In this document: positions 40,804-48,942 of the stretch, piece by piece | Layout of the letters: the number at the start of each line of letters is the position of its first letter | Numbering within the stretch: position 1 is the first letter of the stretch | NCBI GenBank assembly: GCA_003151595.1 | Contig: PLXW01000067.1 | Coordinates: 1 to 48,942 of the forward strand | Source: Myxococcales bacterium | GTDB taxonomy: Bacteria > Myxococcota > Polyangia > Polyangiales > Polyangiaceae | Length of the DNA stretch: 48,942 nt | Reading direction: 5' to 3' | The notes under the pieces: generated by a model | What the model saw: only the letters and a program-made list of their open reading frames with translations | The model's database searches: none | What the model was told of the DNA's origin: nothing | Program-made: the position numbers and the translations under genes

Positions 40804-42240
40804 TCACGCGCGCTGCACGTCTTCCGGCGGCAGCGCGCGGGGACCTTTGAACTTCCCGCGCACGAACGCGAAGTACATCGCGGCGAGCAGGGCGATCACT
40901 CCCGCGATCATCGCGCCTGCGATCGCGTTCGGCGGGAGCGAGCAGACGACGAGCACGGCCAGCGACCAGGCGACGGCGCCCCACGCGACCCACGGGCCGA
41001 ACGCGCCGAGGTGCCACGGCCCGGTCCGGGTCCACTTGCCGCGCGCGCGCGCGACGGCGCCGAGCAAGATGGGAACGGCGTACGAGGTGTAGAGCCCAGT
41101 CGTCGCCAGCGTCGCGATCGCGAGGAAGACCGCGTCGCCCAGCGGCGCCGACGCCGCCACGAGCACCAGCGAAGCGCCACACACCGCGAGGATCGCGACG
41201 TGCGGCGTCTTCCAGCGCGGGCTCACGCGACGAAGCTGCGCGTGCATCGGCAGCCCTTCGTCGCGCGCGAAGGCGAAGAGCATCCGCGACGCGCTCGTCA
41301 CGGACGACAATCCGCAGAACCACATCGCCGCGATCGCGAGGCCCATGGCTGCGCGCCCGGCCATCTCGCCCAGCGCGCCGCGCATCACGAACAGCGCCGG
41401 CTGATCCGACGCGGCCGTCGCCGCGAGATCCGGCACGGCGAGCGTCAACGCGCAGACGAGCGCGTAGCCGGCGATGGCGCTCACGATCACCGCCGACACG
41501 ATCCCCCACGGCGCCCGGCGGGCCGGGTCGTGCGTCTCCTCGCATACGTGCGCTGACGCATCGAAGCCGGTGAAGGTCCACATCCCGAGGATCAACGCGT
41601 TCGCGAAGCCGAGTCCGTAGACGCCGTCGGCGCGCGTCGTGAACCCCGTCTGCACGAGGAACGCGATCGGATGCCTCCGCCCGAGCGTGAAGAGGAGCGC
41701 GACCAGCGCGGCCACCCCGACGATGTGCACCGTCGCCGACAGATCGTTCAGCACGGCGACGACGCGCACAGAGAGCACGTTGAGGATCGCGTGCGACGCC
41801 ACGACGGCCGCGAAGAGCGCCCAGCTCTGGGCGTGCGGCAATCCCAGCGTCGCCGCCAGCGTCTGCGCGCACCCGAGGTCGATCGCCGCCACGATCGCCA
41901 GCTGACCGACGAGGTTCATCATCGCCGTGAACCATCCCCACCCGGCGCCGCCCAGCCACGCCGACCAGTGGTAGAGCGCGCCCGCCGTCGGAAACGCGCT
42001 TGCCAGCTCCCCCATTGCCAGCGCCACCACGAGCGTCCCCACGCTCACGATCGGCCAGCCGATCCCCAGCGCCGCCGGGCCTCCGCCAGCGATCGCCGCT
42101 CCGTACGTCGTGACGACGCCGGTGAGCACGCTGATGATCGAGAACGAGAGCGCGAAGCTCGAGAAGCCCCCCATCGCGCGCAGGAGCTCCTGCGTGTAGC
42201 CGAGGCGCGAGAGATCGCGGGCGTCGTCGCGATCGGTCAT
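40804..42240 (-). CDS. APC-family amino acid permease
   Basis: The protein has 478 residues and about 12 membrane helices. The first helix region GGFSSFALSFSIISVLTGV and LVALAMGELASAFPTAGALY (TM2-3) are the usual APC-family signature, close to the GABA/amino-acid-choline permease subfamily. The substrate is an amino acid or amine; the exact one is not readable. It is likely in the inner membrane and driven by proton or sodium or by exchange. It follows a peptide transporter gene on the same strand by 35 bases, so uptake of peptides and of amino acids seem to be co-expressed. Confidence 0.9.
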   Translation of the reverse strand: MTDRDDARDLSRLGYTQELLRAMGGFSSFALSFSIISVLTGVVTTYGAAIAGGGPAALGIGWPIVSVGTLVVALAMGELASAFPTAGALYHWSAWLGGAGWGWFTAMMNLVGQLAIVAAIDLGCAQTLAATLGLPHAQSWALFAAVVASHAILNVLSVRVVAVLNDLSATVHIVGVAALVALLFTLGRRHPIAFLVQTGFTTRADGVYGLGFANALILGMWTFTGFDASAHVCEETHDPARRAPWGIVSAVIVSAIAGYALVCALTLAVPDLAATAASDQPALFVMRGALGEMAGRAAMGLAIAAMWFCGLSSVTSASRMLFAFARDEGLPMHAQLRRVSPRWKTPHVAILAVCGASLVLVAASAPLGDAVFLAIATLATTGLYTSYAVPILLGAVARARGKWTRTGPWHLGAFGPWVAWGAVAWSLAVLVVCSLPPNAIAGAMIAGVIALLAAMYFAFVRGKFKGPRALPPEDVQRA

Positions 42241-42275
42241 GCGCGACTACGCCCGACTACGGAAGGTGACGACGT

Positions 42276-43904
42276 TCACGTCGCGGGGGCGTCGTCGGTG
42301 CGCAGGTGCGTCCGCTCTTTGTACATCGCCGCGAAGAGGATGAAGAGCACGCCGACCGCGGCCATCACCATCGCGAAGAAGTTGAAGTATTGCGGCCCGA
42401 CGAGCTTGTACGTCGAGACCTTCGACGTGCTCGCGTCGAACTTGCCCGAGCTGGCGACCGGGCGGCGCTCGATGTTGTCCATCAGGCGAACGCGGTGGTT
42501 GGCGGCGTCGTTCTCGGCCACGAGGTACGTGCCGGAGAGCGGCTGCGACGTGCCGTCGGGCTTCACGATGGTGACGCCGGTGGTGCCGCCGAGATCGATC
42601 TTCTGACCGGTGACGAACCCGGTGGTGTCGTCGAGCGTGACCCACGTCTCGGCGCCGGTCTGCGCGCTCACGACGTTGAGCGGGCGGATCATCGCCTGGT
42701 TCACGCCGGCGGTCATCATGTTGCCCACGCTCGTCGAGAGCAGGAACATCGCCATGATGAAGCTCTTCATGCGGAGCGGCGCCTGCTTGTAGCTGAACTC
42801 GAGCGCCGTGATCGACACGAGCACCTCGGAGCCGCTCAGCACCATGTACGCGAGGATCTGCCACCACACGCTGACCGTCTGGCCGCTCTGAATCTTCGAC
42901 TCGATCGAGGCGACGATGAGGAACGAGCTCGCCACCATGAAGAGGCCGATGCCGATCTTGCGGAGCGGGGTGACCTTGAAGAACTTCTGCATCAGCGGGT
43001 AGATGCCGAACGTGAAGATCGGGACCATCCCCAGGATGAAGAACCCGTTCACGACCTGGATCTGCGCCGGGAGCATCACCAGCCCGAAGCCGAGGTTCTT
43101 GTCCATCAGCGACGACTCGGCCTGGAGCGTCCACGTCTGGCCGTTCGACTGATCCCACAAGGCCCAGAAGCAGGCGACGAAGAGGTAGATGACCGACAGG
43201 TTGCCGATCGTCTTGAGGCCCTCCTTCGAGAACACGTCCTTCAGCCACGCCTTGCCGGCCGGCGGAACGACGGCGAACTTGTGGCGGCCGAGCCAGAACA
43301 CGATCGTCGCCAGGAACATGGCGATGGCCGGCATGCCGAAGGCGAGGCGGGGGCCGTAGTTCTTGAGGAGGACCGGGCAGAAGAAGATCGAAATCGACGA
43401 GCCGGCGTTGATCGCGAGGTAGAAGTAGCTGAACGCGCGCTCGATGAGGTGCTGGTTCTTGCGGGTGAACTGATCGCCGACGTTCGTCGAGACGCACGGC
43501 TTGATGCCGCCGGTGCCGAACGCCACGAGCCCGAGGCCGGCCAGGAGCCCGAACGTGCCGGGGACGAGCGCCAGCACCGTGCAGCCGAGCGCGTAGGCGA
43601 GCGAGAACGTGATGATGGTGCGGAACTTCCCCCAGAAGACGTCCGACACGATCGCGCCGACGAGCGGGAAGAAGTACGCGCCCGACTTGAAGAGCGAGTG
43701 GAACGTCGTCGCCTCGGCGTCGCCCATGCGCAGGAACTGCGTCATGTAGATCGTGAGGACCGCGTTGATGCCGTAGTAGCAAAAGCGCTCGGCGAACTCG
43801 TTCGCGACGATGTACCAAATGCCCGGGGGCATGTTGTCGTCGCGCGCCTCGGGCGGCAGCGAGGTCTCGGCGGCGTCGGTCGCGGTCGTCGTCATCGTGG
43901 TCAT
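42276..43904 (-). CDS. POT-family proton-dependent oligopeptide transporter
   Basis: The protein has 542 residues from ATG 43904, with GGAG 8 bases upstream; the 21 codons further upstream were excluded. POT/PTR signatures are NEFAERFCYYGINAVLTIYM (ExxER motif in helix 1), GAIVSDVFWGKFRTI and FGTGGIKPCVSTNVGDQF. About 14 helices are seen. A periplasmic or cytoplasmic insert of about 80 residues near residues 430-510 (TWVTLDDTTGFVTGQK, ATHRVRL-like segments) is longer than usual. It takes up di- and tripeptides with protons. Downstream is the amino acid permease gene. Confidence 0.92.
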   Translation of the reverse strand: MTTMTTTATDAAETSLPPEARDDNMPPGIWYIVANEFAERFCYYGINAVLTIYMTQFLRMGDAEATTFHSLFKSGAYFFPLVGAIVSDVFWGKFRTIITFSLAYALGCTVLALVPGTFGLLAGLGLVAFGTGGIKPCVSTNVGDQFTRKNQHLIERAFSYFYLAINAGSSISIFFCPVLLKNYGPRLAFGMPAIAMFLATIVFWLGRHKFAVVPPAGKAWLKDVFSKEGLKTIGNLSVIYLFVACFWALWDQSNGQTWTLQAESSLMDKNLGFGLVMLPAQIQVVNGFFILGMVPIFTFGIYPLMQKFFKVTPLRKIGIGLFMVASSFLIVASIESKIQSGQTVSVWWQILAYMVLSGSEVLVSITALEFSYKQAPLRMKSFIMAMFLLSTSVGNMMTAGVNQAMIRPLNVVSAQTGAETWVTLDDTTGFVTGQKIDLGGTTGVTIVKPDGTSQPLSGTYLVAENDAANHRVRLMDNIERRPVASSGKFDASTSKVSTYKLVGPQYFNFFAMVMAAVGVLFILFAAMYKERTHLRTDDAPAT

Positions 43905-44064
43905 CTCGTGGCTCTCCCCGGTTTCGCGCTGTCTCGCGAGCCCCTCACGCGTCGCACGCGCGGGCACGGCCGCGGGCGCTGGCGCCGGTGAATGGGCGCG
44001 CGGAAGCTAGCACGCGAGCGCCGGAGGGCGAGAGATCGAAAGGGGAAAACGCTGGCGCGGAGCG

Positions 44065-44520
44065 TTACGAGCGGCGCGGGCGCGGGAGCGCGGGCGTGCG
44101 CGGGATGTCCTCGGCCGAGGACCCCGAGCTGGGGGCCTGCGACGGCGGGCGGCTGGAGGTCGACGGTGGAATCTTCGAGGGCGGGCGGCTGGAGCTCGAC
44201 GCCGGCATCTTCGACGGTGGCCGGCTCGATGTGCGGCCGGCGATGGTCGACGACGAACGCGGCGGCAGCGGGGGAGGGAGGGGGCGGCGCTCGGACTTTT
44301 CGGGAAGCGTCTTCGCCTGTGTGGCCGAAGGCGCTTCGTTGTCCGTCTTCTTCTTGTGATCGCGCCAGCACTCGGCGCAGCGCCACTCGACGATGAAGTC
44401 GCCGTTCTTGTCGCGACGGCGCGAGAGTCGCCATCCAAACTGCGCGCTGATGAGCGTGTAGTTCGTCTCAGTCTCCGGCGACTGTTTCCCGCAGTCGATG
44501 CAGGTCTGACGATCGCGCAT
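44065..44520 (-). CDS. Zinc-ribbon protein with a tandem Ser/Pro-rich tail
   Basis: The protein has 151 residues from ATG 44520. Residues 1-50 contain CIDCGKQSPETETNYTLIS and RCAECWRDH, a four-cysteine zinc ribbon. The tail has three 12-residue repeats of the type SSRPPSKxPxSS encoded by three 36-base units at 44141-44248. A role is unknown; the zinc ribbon suggests binding to nucleic acid or a protein. The opposite strand has an open frame over the same repeats but no recognisable domain, so this strand was chosen. Confidence 0.65.
   Translation of the reverse strand: MRDRQTCIDCGKQSPETETNYTLISAQFGWRLSRRRDKNGDFIVEWRCAECWRDHKKKTDNEAPSATQAKTLPEKSERRPLPPPLPPRSSSTIAGRTSSRPPSKMPASSSSRPPSKIPPSTSSRPPSQAPSSGSSAEDIPRTPALPRPRRS
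44141..44248. repeat. Three tandem 36-bp units within the zinc-ribbon gene
   Basis: Units start at 44141, 44177 and 44213 with shared cores such as GGCGGGCGGCTGGAG. The third is more divergent. They encode the repeated Ser/Pro-rich tail on the minus strand. Confidence 0.85.
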
Positions 44521-44589
44521 CCGCACGTGGAGGATCGCACGCGCCGGGCGAACCGGCAAACTGATGGAGAAACGTGGCGAATGCCTGGG

Positions 44590-44639
44590 CGTTCAGCCCC
44601 CTTCACGAGGGCGAGCGTTCAGCCCTTCACGAGGGCGAG
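44590..44639. repeat. Tandem duplication across the stop codon of the beta-propeller gene
   Basis: CGTTCAGCCC(CC)TTCACGAGGGCGAG occurs twice in direct succession, the copy beyond the stop codon having two extra C residues. Read on the minus strand it repeats the codons for LALVKG and the TGA stop. The first stop, at 44619-44621, is used; the duplicated end is non-coding. Confidence 0.8.
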
Positions 44640-47012
44640 CCTGGGCCCGGCGCCGAACGCCACGAGGTGGCCGCTCTCTTCGGCGACGTACACGTCGCAT
44701 CGCTCGTCCACGCGAAGAAGATCGGGGATCGCGTCGCACGGCGAGATGGCCCCCATGAGGGCGCCGTCGCTCGGGCGGAGCACGCGGACGTCGGAGTGGG
44801 GGACGAAGAGCGCGCCCGAGCGGAGCACCGGCTCCAGACGACGCGGGACGTCATGCTCGAGGACGTTGCCGAGCAGGTGGCGGTAGCGGACTTCGCCGGT
44901 GGTCGCTTCGATGGCGACGATCTCTCCGGTGGGGGTGTTGCCGATGAACAGATCGTCGACGGCGATCCACGACGTGCCTGACGGCGCGACGCGCGAGTCG
45001 CTCTCCCAGCGCGGCGTGCCGGTGTCGCGATCGAGCGCGACGAGCGTGAGCCCTTCGCGATCGCGAACGGGGAGGGCGATGACGTCGCCGGCGACGAGCG
45101 TCGCGCCCTCCACTGTGCACGACGACTGACCGCGAAGGACGCGCGACCAGCGCACGCGACCGGAGAAGGCATCGACGGCGTGGAGCTGCGCGGCAGAGTT
45201 GGCGCCGCCGGCGAGGGCGAAGAGGGCGTCGTGGTCGAGCGTGGGGGCGGTGCGGAAGCGGAGGCGATCGCGGATGCGCCACACGGCCGCGCCAGTGAGG
45301 ACGTCGAGCGCGGTGAGCGCGCTGGTGCCGCTGGCGAAGTAGAGGAGCTTGCCGCCGCGCTTCATGCGCGGAGCGCCTTGTGCGCGCGGCGACGTGGTCT
45401 TCGATCGCGAGCCCCCCCAGGCGTGACGCCATCGCGGCTCGCCGCTGGTGAGATCGATCGCGACGAGATGGTGCTCGCCCTCGGTCACGATGAGCAGACG
45501 AGGCAACCCCTGCACATGCACCACTGCGCCCGACGCCGAGCCGGTCGTTCGCGGCGCGAGCCACGTGCGGAGCGTGATCTCTCCCGTGCCGAAGTCGTGC
45601 ACGGCGAGGAGCCCGTCGGCGTGGATGCGCGCCAGGCCGCCGGGCGTGACCACCGATGCGGCGCGCGCGGTCGGCTCGCGCCAGATGACTTCACCGCTCG
45701 CGCGATCGAGGCAGAACGTCTCCGCCGCCGCGCCGACGACGAGCCGGTCGCCGCACAGGAACGTCGCGCGGAGATCGATCCCGGGGACGAGCGCGCGCCA
45801 CCGCGCCGTGTAGCGGAGCTTGGTCCCCGCGGGCATCGGCGGATCGGCGGGGCGCACCGTGGCGCGCGCGATGGCGAAGGCGCGGTACGGCTCGGGGGTG
45901 GGGTTCACCTTCGAGTCCTTGCGGCACACTTCACGAAGGGCGTCGCCCGTCTCGCGGAGCGAGCGACGGAAGGCGGAGAGCCGAAGGTTGCTCCCTTGCG
46001 ATCGATCGCGGCGCAGGATCGCGCGAACGAGCGCGGCGCCGAAGGTGAGCGCGGCGTCGACGAGGTCGACGACTTCGAGCGCCGGGAAGGTGTGGAGCTG
46101 GCGCGTCTTGGCGATCGAGTCGGGGGCCGAGCGCGCGGCTCGAAGCGAGAGGGCGAGCTCGCCGTGCGACGAGATGCGGACGCCGACGAGGATCCCCGCC
46201 GCTTCGCCGCGCACGTGCAGCGGCTGCCCGCGCTCCCACGTCTCGAGCGATTGGCGAGCGACCGACAGGAAACGCTCGGCGACGAGGAACGGGTGCCCCT
46301 CACCGAGGTCGACCGCGCGACCGCGAATCTCGGCGCGCACGCGCCCGCGGAAGAGGAGCGCATGGAGATCGCTCCGCTCGACGCTGGTCTCGCGTTGCTT
46401 CTCGCTGGCGGTGGCCTCGCGTGCAGGGCGGAGCGCGAGCTCGGCGCCGAAGGCGATCGTCGCGTCGCGATCGAGGTCGACCACGACCGAGCTCGACTCG
46501 GGGACGACGTCCGACGTCGACGGCGTGAGGTCGACCTTGGACAGCGCGTCTTCCAGCGCGCGCATCTCGATCACCATCGCGCGCGGCGCGTTTCCGCGCG
46601 CCAGCACCGTCGCGATCGCGGCGCGCGCGCTGGTGACCACGTCGACCCAGGGGACCGCGCGATCGAGCACCGCCACGTGCGGCTCGGTGCCGGCGCGGTA
46701 AACGCTGAGCGCGGCCACGCCGCCGAAGCGCTCGACGCAGAGCTCCCAGGCGTCGTCGTAGAAGCGAACGATGGCCTTGCCGTGCGGCTCGTCCGCGAGA
46801 TCGGCCAGCGCGGCGGCGAGATCACGCAGGACGCACGCGGCATGCTTCTCGGCCACGCGCGCGGTGACGTTCGCGCCGTCGAGGAAGATGTCGAGCACCT
46901 CGCGCGCCGGGATCCTGTCGCGCGTCGCGCTGGAAGGCGCGGGCGGCTCGGGATCACGAGCGTCGAGAGAGCGGAAGTCGGGCTCGGGGGCGACGACGAT
47001 TTCAAATCGCAT
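44619..47012 (-). CDS. Large cytosolic protein with a C-terminal PQQ-like beta-propeller
   Basis: The protein has 797 residues from ATG 47012. No signal peptide or membrane helix is seen. The first ~400 residues have no recognisable domain, although REVLDIFLDGANVTARVAEK and DAWELCVERFGGVAALSVY show regular alpha/beta pattern. The last ~400 residues carry blade motifs of PQQ/BamB-like propellers: GEVIWREPT, GEPRWRHAWG, GAAVWRIRD, GRVRWSRVL, GTPRWESDS and GEVRYRHLL. Such propellers normally serve in the periplasm, so a cytosolic one with an unknown N-terminal half is unusual. It could bind another protein rather than PQQ. It is divergent from a GT-C gene. Confidence 0.8.
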   Translation of the reverse strand: MRFEIVVAPEPDFRSLDARDPEPPAPSSATRDRIPAREVLDIFLDGANVTARVAEKHAACVLRDLAAALADLADEPHGKAIVRFYDDAWELCVERFGGVAALSVYRAGTEPHVAVLDRAVPWVDVVTSARAAIATVLARGNAPRAMVIEMRALEDALSKVDLTPSTSDVVPESSSVVVDLDRDATIAFGAELALRPAREATASEKQRETSVERSDLHALLFRGRVRAEIRGRAVDLGEGHPFLVAERFLSVARQSLETWERGQPLHVRGEAAGILVGVRISSHGELALSLRAARSAPDSIAKTRQLHTFPALEVVDLVDAALTFGAALVRAILRRDRSQGSNLRLSAFRRSLRETGDALREVCRKDSKVNPTPEPYRAFAIARATVRPADPPMPAGTKLRYTARWRALVPGIDLRATFLCGDRLVVGAAAETFCLDRASGEVIWREPTARAASVVTPGGLARIHADGLLAVHDFGTGEITLRTWLAPRTTGSASGAVVHVQGLPRLLIVTEGEHHLVAIDLTSGEPRWRHAWGGSRSKTTSPRAQGAPRMKRGGKLLYFASGTSALTALDVLTGAAVWRIRDRLRFRTAPTLDHDALFALAGGANSAAQLHAVDAFSGRVRWSRVLRGQSSCTVEGATLVAGDVIALPVRDREGLTLVALDRDTGTPRWESDSRVAPSGTSWIAVDDLFIGNTPTGEIVAIEATTGEVRYRHLLGNVLEHDVPRRLEPVLRSGALFVPHSDVRVLRPSDGALMGAISPCDAIPDLLRVDERCDVYVAEESGHLVAFGAGPRLALVKG

Positions 47013-47108
47013 TTTTTGGGGGGGACGGCCGGATCGCGAGTGCGATTCGCAGCGCGTGAACGCAATCGTAGGAAGCTGCGGCACGCGTCGCGTAGTTTTC
47101 GGATCACC

Positions 47109-48545
47109 TTGGCGCGCATTGGACAAGCCGACGACGCGCTGATAGCGACCCGCCCGCGTGACGTTCGGCGCGATCTGGTGTGGGGCGCGATCGCGATCGC
47201 CTCGACAATTCCCCTGTCGCTGTGGATGCGCGGGTTCACGATCGACGACGCGCTGATCAGTGTTCGCTACGCGCGACACCTCGCGGACAGTACTGGCTAT
47301 CGGTTCAATGCCTCCGGAGCCTCGACCGACGGCGTGACGCCTCTCCCATGGCCGTTCGTGCTGGCGCCGTTCGCGCACGCGCCGGCGTTGGTCGTCCTCG
47401 CGCGAGCCAAGACGCTGGGGCTCTTCACGTGGCTGGCGGCGGCGGCGGGGTGGGGGGTCGCGATCGGGCGCGCGCGGGCCGAGCTGTGGGCGAAGATCGC
47501 GGCGCTCCTGCTCCTCGCGACGTGCGTGCCGGCGGCGGCGCATGCGGTGAGCGGGATGGAGACCGGCGTGGCGATGGCGCTGGCGACGGCGGCGTCGATC
47601 GCGGTGAACCCATGGGTGGCGTGCGGGTTCGCGGGGGTCGCGGCGTCATTTCGCCCGGAGATGATCGTGTGGAGCGTGGCGCTGGCGATCGGCGTGGGCC
47701 CGATTCGCCGTGCGACGCCGCGCGTCCTCGTCGCCGCTGCGCCGTTCGTCCTCTGCGCGTGCATTCGCGGGCTGGCGTTCGGACACGCGGCCCCTCTCGC
47801 GCTCCTGGCCAAGCCGAGCGATCTCGCGCACGGCCTCAACTACGCCGGTGCCGCGGCGCTCGTCGCGCTGGCGCCCGTCGTGCTGTTCGCACCGATGGCT
47901 CTCTCGCGCGCGCGCGGTCGAGCCGCGGCGCTCGCGATCGCGGGGCTCCTGCACTTCGCGGCCATCGCGCTGGCGGGGGGCGACTGGATGCCATACGCGC
48001 GCCTGGCCGCGCCGATCATCCCGTCGCTCCTGTACGCCTTCGTGATCGCGTCGCCGCACATGGCGCGCGCGTTCGCCGCCGTCCGCGTGGCCCTCGCGCT
48101 CGCCCTCGCGGTCTACGTCCTTCGCGTCGCTGCGCCGGCAGGTCGCCACGTCGGGGCCAACGTCGACTTGCTCGTCGCGCGTGCGCGCCCTCTGCTCGAA
48201 GGCGCACGAACGATCGCCGCGCTCGACATCGGTTGGCCGACGGCCGCGAGCGAAGCCACGATCGTCGATCTCGCGGGCCTCACCGATCCCGAGATCGCGT
48301 CACTCCCCGGCGGGCACACCTCGAAGCGCGTCGACGCCTCGTTCCTCCTCGCGCGCGCTCCCGACGTGATTCTTCTCTACGCCCGTCGTGTCATCGCCGA
48401 CGACGAACCTTGCGACACGCTCTTCACCCGCGTCGTCGAAGCGCGCCTCGCGTCGTCCGATCTCATCCTGCAGAAATACGAAACCCGCGCCTTCCTCCCT
48501 TACGGTGAGGACGGCGCGGGCTACGTCGTCTTGGGACGACGCTGA
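47109..48545 (+). CDS. GT-C family membrane protein
   Basis: The protein has 478 residues from TTG 47109 (GTG 47178 is also possible). About 10 helices are visible. The first loop carries FTIDDALISVRYARHLAD followed by GYRFNASG, which is the GT-C first-loop pattern with a double Asp, as in polyprenyl-phosphate-dependent arabinofuranosyl-type and mannosyl-type enzymes. A hydrophilic C-terminal stretch of ~130 residues (MTIVDLAGLTDPEIASLP-like area) follows. It probably glycosylates a surface component in the periplasm. It has no glycosyltransferase neighbours; it is convergent with pnp, 11 bases apart. Confidence 0.78.
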   Translation: MARIGQADDALIATRPRDVRRDLVWGAIAIASTIPLSLWMRGFTIDDALISVRYARHLADSTGYRFNASGASTDGVTPLPWPFVLAPFAHAPALVVLARAKTLGLFTWLAAAAGWGVAIGRARAELWAKIAALLLLATCVPAAAHAVSGMETGVAMALATAASIAVNPWVACGFAGVAASFRPEMIVWSVALAIGVGPIRRATPRVLVAAAPFVLCACIRGLAFGHAAPLALLAKPSDLAHGLNYAGAAALVALAPVVLFAPMALSRARGRAAALAIAGLLHFAAIALAGGDWMPYARLAAPIIPSLLYAFVIASPHMARAFAAVRVALALALAVYVLRVAAPAGRHVGANVDLLVARARPLLEGARTIAALDIGWPTAASEATIVDLAGLTDPEIASLPGGHTSKRVDASFLLARAPDVILLYARRVIADDEPCDTLFTRVVEARLASSDLILQKYETRAFLPYGEDGAGYVVLGRR

Positions 48546-48556
48546 GTCGCTAACGA

Positions 48557-48942
48557 CTACCGGCGCGGACCGCGCGGACCGCCGCGATCGCCACCGCGGC
48601 CGCCGCCGCCCGGACGACCACCGCGATCGCCACCGGGGCGACCGCCGCCCTGCTCGCGTGCTGCGGCCATCCGCTCCTTCGCGCGCTCGCCCTCTTCGCC
48701 TTCCGGCAAGGGGAGGAGCTCACGACGCGAGAGGCGAACCTTGCCGTCGCGATCGACGCTCAGGACCTTCACCTCGACGATGTCGCCTTCCTTCATGACG
48801 TCGCTCACGTTCTCGACGCGCGTGTGCGCCATCTCCGAGATGTGAAGCAGGCCGTCGGTTCCGGGAAGCAGCTCGATGAACGCGCCGAAGTCCGTGATGC
48901 GCTGGACCGGGCCCTTGTACGTCGCGCCGACCTCGGGCTCCG
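48557..48942 (-). CDS. pnp: Polyribonucleotide nucleotidyltransferase, C-terminal S1 domain (partial)
   Basis: The gene runs off the right edge, so only the last 127 residues are visible. They form an S1 RNA-binding domain with [49 protein letters not shown] and [16 protein letters not shown], the typical end of polynucleotide phosphorylase, which degrades RNA 3' to 5' using phosphate. It ends in a Gly/Arg-rich tail ([10 protein letters not shown] and related repeats), common in PNPases of GC-rich bacteria. The upstream catalytic RNase PH domains and the KH domain are outside the window. Other S1 proteins are possible but less likely. Confidence 0.85.
   Translation of the reverse strand, partial: EPEVGATYKGPVQRITDFGAFIELLPGTDGLLHISEMAHTRVENVSDVMKEGDIVEVKVLSVDRDGKVRLSRRELLPLPEGEEGERAKERMAAAREQGGGRPGGDRGGRPGGGGRGGDRGGPRGPRR

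Noticed and set aside
43988..44359. Plus-strand frame with DGGRLE-type repeats
   Set aside because: The opposite strand encodes a protein with a four-cysteine zinc ribbon; the repeats are the same DNA units read backwards.

Overview
This 48.9 kb window is very GC-rich (roughly 70% by eye), densely coding and contains no rRNA, tRNA, CRISPR array or recognisable prophage. Several features together suggest a chromosomal segment from a myxobacterium, most likely of the Polyangia type: a MopE-like calcium-binding motif, a membrane Ser/Thr kinase next to an ECF sigma factor, SUMF1-type lipoproteins, many GTG starts and an AT-hook protein. This assignment is inferred from gene content, not from a phylogenetic marker comparison.

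Layout. 0-5 kb: the tail of an Arg/Gly-rich protein, a large secreted esterase, a zinc-ribbon/Tudor-like protein and two small proteins. 5-10 kb: Xaa-Pro aminopeptidase, a DUF2062 membrane protein, a Xer recombinase and a membrane-anchored sulfatase-fold enzyme. 10-13 kb: a minus-strand operon of ECF sigma factor, membrane Ser/Thr kinase and HAD phosphatase. 13-18.3 kb: hisZ-purA, a LysM/DUF4015 glycoside-hydrolase-like protein and a SUMF1-type lipoprotein. 18.3-18.7 kb: a gene-free stretch with a tandem array of palindromic repeats. 18.7-32 kb: a cell-envelope glycan or glycolipid locus with four GT4 glycosyltransferases, a MurJ-like flippase, two polytopic GT-C-like proteins, an MMPL/RND transporter and a DUF2334 deacetylase. 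32-40.8 kb: metabolic and housekeeping genes (AT-hook protein, crotonase, M29 aminopeptidase, SDR reductase, grxD-bolA, a RluA-RlmI fusion, a lipoprotein). 40.8-44.5 kb: amino acid and peptide transporters plus a zinc-ribbon protein. 44.6-48.9 kb: a cytosolic PQQ-type beta-propeller protein, a GT-C membrane protein and the 3' end of pnp.

How the genes may work together. The 18.7-32 kb block has cytoplasmic glycosyltransferases, a flippase, membrane GT-C enzymes, a deacetylase and an exporter, which is a plausible pathway for making and exporting one surface glycoconjugate. The sigma-kinase-phosphatase operon looks like a self-contained signalling unit. The sigma factor has a degenerate region 2.2 beside its own kinase, which fits phosphorylation-controlled ECF factors.

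The most unusual non-coding signals are four. A dispersed element of about 45 bp with a hairpin sits inside three unrelated genes (xerC, purA, a glycosyltransferase). An intergenic-type inverted repeat has become the C-terminus of the DUF4015 protein. A 20-bp palindromic tandem array lies at 18.6 kb. A short tandem duplication covers the stop codon of the beta-propeller gene.
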